Position numbers and translations under genes: made by a program. Positions 1 through 3,165 of a stretch of DNA of 5,474 nucleotides are shown one piece after another. The notes under the pieces are model-generated. The model saw only the letters and a list, made by a program, of their open reading frames with translations, was not told the origin of the DNA and did no database searches. This DNA is from an uncultured beta proteobacterium (GTDB lineage Bacteria; Pseudomonadota; Gammaproteobacteria; Burkholderiales; Rhodocyclaceae), in assembly GCA_903953145.1 (NCBI GenBank), contig CAJBIL010000282.1, forward strand, positions 1 through 5,474. Reading direction: 5' to 3'. The stretch's first letter is position 1. Every line of letters begins with the position of its first letter.

Positions 1-1302
1 CATCAATTGATGAATGACGGCCAGCACTGATCCTTTGTAAGGCACTCGGCCTTCGATACCTTCGGGAACCAGCTTGTCGATGTTGGCGGTACTGTCCTGA
101 AAGTAGCGATCTGCCGCACCGGCTGCCATGGCACCGATTGAGCCCATGCCACGGTAGGATTTGTACGACCGCCCCTGAAACAGCTCAACGTCACCGGGCG
201 CTTCTTCCGTGCCTGCAAACAGGCCACCGAGCATGACGGCGTTACCGCCGGCAGCAATGGCCTTGGAAATATCACCCGAATAACGAATACCGCCGTCAGC
301 GATCATCGGCACGCCGGTGCCCTTGAGTGCGTCAGAAACCATCTGGATTGCAGTGATCTGTGGCACGCCCACACCCGCAACGATCCGTGTCGTACAAATC
401 GACCCCGGGCCGATACCGACCTTGACACCATCGGCACCATGATCAATCAGCGCGCGTGCGGCATCTGCTGTGGCGATGTTGCCGCCAATGACTTCAACGA
501 GCGGGAAATTCATCTTCACCCATTTGACGCGATCCAGTACGCCTTGCGAGTGACCATGCGCCGTATCAACCACCAGCACATCAACGCCCGCTTCAGCGAG
601 TAGTGCAGCGCGCTCTTCAGTCCCGGCACCCACACCGATGGCCGCACCAACACGCAGGCGACCTGCGCCGTCCTTGCTGGCATTCGGGTGTTCGGTGGTT
701 TTGATGATGTCTTTGACGGTAATCAGGCCGCGCAACTCAAACGCATCGTTGACGACCAGCACGCGCTCAAGGCGGTGCTTGTGAATCAGCGCCTTGCCTT
801 CTTCAACCGAGGCGCCCTCCTTCACCGTGACGAGCCGTTCGCGCGGCGTCATGATGTTTTTGACCGGCTGATCAAGATTGGTCTCGAAACGTAGATCGCG
901 GTTGGTCACGATACCCACCACGAGCTTGCCGTCGAGCACCGGCACACCGGAAATTTTATGCAGGCGAGTCAGCGCCAGCACATCGCGCACCGGCATGGTC
1001 GGCGGAACCGTAATCGGGTCTTTCAAGATGCCGGACTCGAAACGCTTGACCTTGGCAACTTCGGCGGCCTGCGCCTTCGGGCTGAGGTTTTTATGCACAA
1101 TACCGATGCCACCTTCCTGCGCCAGAGCAATCGCCAGGCGGGCTTCGGTAACGGTGTCCATCGCGGCGGACACAAGCGGCATATCGAGGGTAATGTTGCG
1201 TGTCAGGCGCGTTCTGAGGCTGACATCGCGCGGCATAACTGAGGAATGGGCGGGTACAAGCAGGACGTCATCGAACGTCAGCGCCTTCTGGATTAAACGC
1301 AT
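1..1302 (-). CDS. guaB: IMP dehydrogenase, C-terminus cut by window edge
   Basis: Oxidises IMP to XMP with NAD+, the committed step of guanine nucleotide synthesis, in the cytosol. The 434 visible residues read without interruption. The start of the (beta/alpha)8 barrel carries the family motif LTFDDVLLVPAHS (residues 8-20). Two CBS domains are inserted at about 95-139 and 150-200. The barrel resumes with VVDTAHGHS, GNIATADAA, the catalytic loop GPGSICTTR with nucleophile Cys303, the IMP-binding ADGGIRYSGD (335-344), the YRGMGSIGAM loop, and the flap dyad Arg399-Tyr400. These sit two residues before the E. coli equivalents (Cys305, Arg401-Tyr402), so about 50 C-terminal residues lie beyond the left edge. 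The start at 1302 is the only reasonable one: an in-frame TAA lies three codons upstream, and the next Met (residue 24) would remove the conserved N-terminus. guaA often follows, but that is outside the window. Identification is very secure. Confidence 0.98.
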   Translation of the reverse strand, partial: MRLIQKALTFDDVLLVPAHSSVMPRDVSLRTRLTRNITLDMPLVSAAMDTVTEARLAIALAQEGGIGIVHKNLSPKAQAAEVAKVKRFESGILKDPITVPPTMPVRDVLALTRLHKISGVPVLDGKLVVGIVTNRDLRFETNLDQPVKNIMTPRERLVTVKEGASVEEGKALIHKHRLERVLVVNDAFELRGLITVKDIIKTTEHPNASKDGAGRLRVGAAIGVGAGTEERAALLAEAGVDVLVVDTAHGHSQGVLDRVKWVKMNFPLVEVIGGNIATADAARALIDHGADGVKVGIGPGSICTTRIVAGVGVPQITAIQMVSDALKGTGVPMIADGGIRYSGDISKAIAAGGNAVMLGGLFAGTEEAPGDVELFQGRSYKSYRGMGSIGAMAAGAADRYFQDSTANIDKLVPEGIEGRVPYKGSVLAVIHQLM

Positions 1303-1320
1303 GTCCTTTTATCCGGAGTC
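1303..1320 (-). promoter_or_regulatory. guaB translation-initiation region with badly spaced Shine-Dalgarno
   Basis: Read on the minus strand, the 18 bases before the ATG are GACTCCGGATAAAAGGAC. The best anti-SD match, AAGGA, ends only one base before the ATG, which is closer than the usual 5-9. The alternative is the short GGA at 1314-1312, nine bases from the ATG. The start itself is fixed by the in-frame TAA at 1311-1309 and by family conservation, so the unusual spacing is real and not a sign of a misplaced start. Confidence 0.5.
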
Positions 1321-1329
1321 ACAAAAACG

Positions 1330-1335
1330 TATTAT
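1330..1335 (+). promoter_or_regulatory. candidate -10 element (TATTAT) for the DUF4124 gene
   Basis: The plus strand reads TATTAT, five of six matches to the sigma70 -10 consensus. It lies on the same bases as the guaB TATAAT of the other strand. A start near 1342 would give a leader of about 23 bases ahead of the ATG at 1365. The upstream -35 position (TTTTAT at 17 bp) is poor. This is a weaker call than the guaB element. Confidence 0.35.
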
Positions 1336-1336
1336 A
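1331..1336 (-). promoter_or_regulatory. candidate guaB -10 element (TATAAT)
   Basis: The minus strand reads a perfect sigma70-type TATAAT at 1336-1331. A start site about seven bases downstream would fall near 1324, giving a leader of roughly 22 bases before the guaB ATG. No good TTGACA-like -35 is visible at 16-18 bp spacing (the hexamer at 17 bp is TCCTGT). The bases before it read CTG directly against the hexamer, so this is not a textbook TGn extended -10. No PurR-like box (ACGCAAACGTTTGCGT) is present. Inferred from sequence only. Confidence 0.55.
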
Positions 1337-1355
1337 CAGCATGCTCTGTTAAGAC

Positions 1356-1359
1356 AGGA
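1356..1359 (+). promoter_or_regulatory. Shine-Dalgarno AGGA deciding the start of the DUF4124 gene
   Basis: AGGA at 1356-1359 lies five bases before the ATG at 1365. It overlaps the alternative in-frame ATG at 1359, so that ATG cannot use it. This selects the 149-residue product beginning MKHLALAV over the 151-residue form beginning MTMKHL. Confidence 0.75.
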
Positions 1360-1364
1360 TGACC

Positions 1365-1814
1365 ATGAAACACCTAGCCCTTGCTGTTACTGTTGCAGCA
1401 CTGTTTACTTCAATCTCTGCAAATGCAGAGATTTATCAGTGGAAAGATGAGAACGGCAAAACGGTGATGTCGGACAAACCTCCAATCGGCACCACGTATT
1501 CGAAACGAAAAAATGAAGCCGCCGTGCCTGCCGAAAATACAGCTCCACAGAAAACCACCGCTGATCGCGAGTTGGATTTTCGTAAGCGACAACAAGAATC
1601 GCGTGAAGCAGCAGACAAATCACTGAAGGAACAAGCCGCCACCGCAGATAAAAAGGAGAACTGCGCCAACGCGCGCCGTTACTTGGAGAGCCTGGAGTCT
1701 GGCGAGCGTATTGCCTTGCGTGATGACAAAGGTGAAAGGTATTTTATGGAGGATGAGCAAAGAAAGCAGGAAATTGCAAAGGCACGGCAGAATAGTCAGG
1801 CGGCCTGCAAGTAA
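1365..1814 (+). CDS. DUF4124 domain-containing exported protein
   Basis: A 149-residue protein with no assigned function. Residues 1-21 form a Sec signal peptide: Lys2, a hydrophobic stretch LALAVTVAALF, and an ANA cleavage motif with the mature protein starting EIYQWKD. The mature N-terminus matches the DUF4124 pattern (IYQWKDENGKTVMSDKPP, about 23-40), a short domain common in proteobacterial envelope proteins. Residues about 60-100 are rich in Lys, Glu, Gln and Ala and look helical or coiled-coil. A C-terminal segment, NCANARRYLESLESG followed by a Gly-Glu-Arg turn and a charged helix, recurs in family members as I recall them. The mature protein has two cysteines, Cys100 and Cys148, which could form a disulfide in the periplasm (inference). 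It is transcribed away from guaB and runs tail-to-tail into rnfH eight bases later. The family assignment is firm; the role is unknown. Confidence 0.88.
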   Translation: MKHLALAVTVAALFTSISANAEIYQWKDENGKTVMSDKPPIGTTYSKRKNEAAVPAENTAPQKTTADRELDFRKRQQESREAADKSLKEQAATADKKENCANARRYLESLESGERIALRDDKGERYFMEDEQRKQEIAKARQNSQAACK

Positions 1815-1822
1815 AGCGTTAT

Positions 1823-2143
1823 CTACTCAGCATCACTTTCCCCTGCCCCCTTCTTCATTACCTTACCCTCTGCTGCACGCTGTTTCCTGACTTCTTTCGG
1901 ATCAGCAATCAATGGACGATAAATTTCCACGCGGTCCTGGTCACGCAGTACAGTGTCAGGCTTGGTCAACTTGGCAAAAATGCCGAGCTTATTTTTACTC
2001 AGATCAATCTCAGGGCACTTTTGCAGCAAACCTGAAGCTTCTATAGCTTGGCGTGCAGTTCCGCCAACTGGCATTTTGAGCGAAACGATTTCCTGTTTTT
2101 GCGCCAACGCATAAACAACGTCAATTTTGATCGTTTCAGACAT
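1823..2143 (-). CDS. rnfH: RnfH family beta-grasp (ubiquitin-like fold) protein
   Basis: A 106-residue cytosolic protein of the RnfH family (formerly UPF0125), which has a ubiquitin-like beta-grasp fold related to ThiS and MoaD. No biochemical role is firmly established. The name comes from linkage to rnf electron-transport genes in some bacteria, and no rnf gene is seen here. Family motifs are VVYAL (9-13), AIEASGLL (33-40), PEIDL (44-48), LGIFAK (53-58) and DRVEIYRPLIADPKE (70-84). The chain ends in a basic stretch and then an acidic tail, GESDAE. It has no C-terminal Gly-Gly, so sulfur-carrier or conjugation chemistry of the ThiS type is not expected. The ATG at 2143 is chosen over upstream in-frame ATGs at 2155 and 2170 because GGAG at 2153-2150 lies six bases before it, and because family members begin close to this Met. 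It overlaps the end of ratA by 8 bp, indicating one operon. Confidence 0.93.
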   Translation of the reverse strand: MSETIKIDVVYALAQKQEIVSLKMPVGGTARQAIEASGLLQKCPEIDLSKNKLGIFAKLTKPDTVLRDQDRVEIYRPLIADPKEVRKQRAAEGKVMKKGAGESDAE

Positions 2144-2579
2144 TCTTAACTCCATAAACCTGGTCGGCACGCCTCACAAACGCATCGACAAATGTATTTG
2201 CAATCTGGCTAAAAACAGGGCCGATAACCTTCTCGAATAACTTGCTTGAGAATTCATAAGTCAGCTGAAATTCAATCTTGCAAGCATTTTCAGCAAGTGG
2301 TTTAAAGCGCCACATACCCTCAAGGCGCCGAAATGGCCCATCGACCAGCTTGATGCTCATCCAATTCGGGATTTCTTTATCATTTTCAGTCGTAAAATGA
2401 GATTTGACACTGAGATAGTTGATATGAAGCGTCGCAACAGTCTTTTTCTCATTGCGGAACTCAAGCCGGGTGTGGCTGCACCAAGGAAGAAATTTTGGGT
2501 AATCCTCAACCCCATCGACAAGATCAAACATTTGCTGCGCAGCGCGCTCGATCAATACTGATTTCTCAACCATGGCCAT
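2136..2579 (-). CDS. ratA: RatA / Coq10 family START-like protein
   Basis: A 147-residue cytosolic protein of the polyketide cyclase/START superfamily. E. coli RatA (YfjG) was reported to block 70S ribosome assembly by binding 50S subunits, hence annotation as a type II toxin. The same family includes mitochondrial Coq10, which binds ubiquinone and supports its use in respiration, so a quinone role is equally possible. Visible motifs are YPKFLPWC (27-34), LVDGPFRRLEGMWRF (78-92), IEFQLTYEFSSKLFE (102-116) and the C-terminal helix FSQIANTFVDAFVRRADQVY (123-142) that closes the lipid pocket in this fold. The length is normal. The ATG at 2579 is preferred over Met3 (2573) because AAGAGG at 2596-2591 lies 11 bases upstream, and 17 from the second. 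It is first in an operon with rnfH, divergent from smpB. Family identity is sure; toxin activity is not shown by the sequence. Confidence 0.94.
   Translation of the reverse strand: MAMVEKSVLIERAAQQMFDLVDGVEDYPKFLPWCSHTRLEFRNEKKTVATLHINYLSVKSHFTTENDKEIPNWMSIKLVDGPFRRLEGMWRFKPLAENACKIEFQLTYEFSSKLFEKVIGPVFSQIANTFVDAFVRRADQVYGVKNV
2150..2153 (-). promoter_or_regulatory. Shine-Dalgarno GGAG for rnfH, inside the end of ratA
   Basis: On the minus strand TATGGAGTTAAGAATG places GGAG six bases before the rnfH ATG at 2143. The motif lies within the last codons of ratA, so ribosomes finishing ratA at 2136 pass over it, as expected for translational coupling. It settles the rnfH start. Confidence 0.8.
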
Positions 2580-2590
2580 GCTCTGCCGTG

Positions 2591-2596
2591 CCTCTT
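2591..2596 (-). promoter_or_regulatory. probable ratA Shine-Dalgarno AAGAGG
   Basis: AAGAGG on the minus strand is the only purine-rich anti-SD match upstream of ratA. It lies 11 bases before the ATG at 2579, slightly long, and 17 before the alternative Met at 2573. It favours the longer form by two residues. Confidence 0.5.
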
Positions 2597-2604
2597 GAAT
2601 CCTG

Positions 2605-2610
2605 TAGAAT
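2605..2610 (+). promoter_or_regulatory. candidate -10 element (TAGAAT) for smpB
   Basis: TAGAAT on the plus strand, five of six to the -10 consensus, preceded directly by TG. The -35 region at 17 bp (TCTGCC) is poor. A start near 2617 would leave a leader of about 41 bases to the smpB ATG. It is the mirror copy of the ratA -10 within the palindrome, so the two promoters could not be occupied at once. Confidence 0.35.
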
Positions 2611-2621
2611 CATGGATTCTA
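2605..2621. repeat. 17-bp perfect inverted repeat between ratA and smpB
   Basis: TAGAATCATGGATTCTA has 7-bp arms (TAGAATC / GATTCTA) around a 3-base centre ATG. The flanking bases (G on both sides) do not extend the pairing. It is not followed by a T-run, so it is not a terminator. It sits centrally in the 78-bp divergent region and contains a TAGAAT hexamer on each strand, so it may be a symmetric promoter core, an operator, or both. The palindrome is seen directly; its function is inferred. Confidence 0.75.
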
Positions 2622-2624
2622 GCA
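2616..2624 (-). promoter_or_regulatory. candidate extended -10 promoter for ratA-rnfH
   Basis: The minus strand reads TGCTAGAAT (2624-2616): TAGAAT, five of six to consensus, preceded by the TGn extended -10 motif. A half-matching -35, CTGAGG, lies at 2644-2639 with 17-bp spacing. Transcription would start near 2609, giving a leader of about 30 bases before the ratA ATG at 2579. This is the better supported of the two promoters in this gap. Confidence 0.5.
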
Positions 2625-2657
2625 TTTCCCTGCAAAAACCTCAGAGAGCCGGGCACC

Positions 2658-3104
2658 ATGAGCATCATTGCCAACAAAAAAGCCTTCCACGATTACTTTA
2701 TCGAAGAAAAATTCGAGGCCGGGATTGTGCTGGAAGGTTGGGAAGTAAAGGCAATCCGCGCTGGGCGGTCGAACATCAAGGAGTCCTACGTTGTAATTCG
2801 TAACGGCGAGGTTTTCCTGTTTGGGATGCACATCACCGCCCTGCCGGAAGCATCCACCCATGTAACACCTGATCCAACACGCACCCGCAAGCTACTGCTG
2901 CACGCAAACCAGATTAACAAACTGATCGGCCAAGTTGAACGTGCAGGCTACACACTATTGCCACTTAATCTGCACTTTGTAAATGGTCGGATAAAGGCGG
3001 AGATTGGCCTCGCCAAAGGGAAAAAACAACACGACAAGCGTGAATCCGAGAAGGAACGCGATTGGGATCGTGAAAAAGCGCGTCTGCTACGCGTCAAGGC
3101 CTGA
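2658..3104 (+). CDS. smpB: SsrA (tmRNA)-binding protein SmpB
   Basis: A 148-residue RNA-binding protein that carries tmRNA to stalled ribosomes and mimics the missing codon-anticodon pairing during trans-translation. The OB-fold core shows the family signatures: IIANKKAFHDYFIEEKFEAG (3-22), LEGWEVKAIRAGRSNI (25-40), VFLFGMHI (52-59), LLLHANQI (79-86) and the tmRNA-contacting GKKQHDKRE (121-129). The C-terminal tail DWDREKARLLR (135-145), which becomes helical in the mRNA channel of the decoding centre, is complete. Length is within the family range. The ATG at 2658 is chosen because SmpB proteins begin MSIIANKKAFHDY. The reading frame extends 21 codons further upstream, to an ATG at 2595, but that part is unlike SmpB and crosses the promoter palindrome. 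The Shine-Dalgarno is weak (GAGAG at 2644-2648, nine bases away). It is monocistronic, closed by the terminator at 3121. No ssrA gene is in the window. Confidence 0.98.
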   Translation: MSIIANKKAFHDYFIEEKFEAGIVLEGWEVKAIRAGRSNIKESYVVIRNGEVFLFGMHITALPEASTHVTPDPTRTRKLLLHANQINKLIGQVERAGYTLLPLNLHFVNGRIKAEIGLAKGKKQHDKRESEKERDWDREKARLLRVKA

Positions 3105-3120
3105 TCTTTCCTCACAACTA

Positions 3121-3152
3121 AAAAGCCCGTCGATTTACACCGACGGGCTTTT
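3121..3152. terminator. bidirectional intrinsic terminator between smpB and ppsA
   Basis: AAAAGCCCGTCG pairs perfectly with CGACGGGCTTTT over 12 bp around the 8-base loop ATTTACAC. On the plus strand the hairpin ends in TTTT, then GCTTT; on the minus strand it ends in TTTTT, then AG. It therefore serves smpB (stop 16 bases before) and ppsA (stop 13 bases away on the other side). The U-runs are short, but the lower stem is strongly GC-rich. Confidence 0.92.
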
Positions 3153-3165
3153 GCTTTGAAATGAC

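Noticed and set aside
1303..1364. Purine repressor operator or purine riboswitch upstream of guaB
   Set aside because: No ACGCAAACG-type box is present, and the 62-bp gap is too short and lacks the stems and conserved core of a purine riboswitch.
688..1450. Open frames on the plus strand across guaB and its upstream gap, the longest being 190 codons (878-1450)
   Set aside because: They lie opposite a fully supported IMP dehydrogenase gene. Their products are low-complexity Arg/Ser/Thr-rich strings with no recognisable domain, as expected for the shadow of a GC-rich gene.
1806..1858. Possible hairpin AAAG...CTTT at the junction of the DUF4124 gene and rnfH
   Set aside because: Only about four A/T-rich pairs with a long loop and no convincing T-run, so it is not a credible terminator.
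2144..2170. Longer RnfH starting at 2170 or 2155
   Set aside because: The well-placed GGAG at 2153-2150 serves the ATG at 2143, and the additional residues are just ratA codons in another frame.
2136..2579. Calling ratA-rnfH a toxin-antitoxin module
   Set aside because: The family name is only a label. The sequence shows a chromosomal housekeeping neighbourhood, no antitoxin-type DNA-binding domain, and an equally good Coq10-type reading.
2595..2657. N-terminally extended SmpB starting at the ATG at 2595
   Set aside because: The extra 21 residues do not resemble any SmpB N-terminus, have no Shine-Dalgarno, and overlap the predicted -10 elements. MSIIANKKAF at 2658 is the family start.
3105..3165. 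ssrA (tmRNA) gene next to smpB
   Set aside because: The 61 bases between smpB and ppsA hold only the terminator and are far too short for tmRNA. No tmRNA-like sequence was seen elsewhere.
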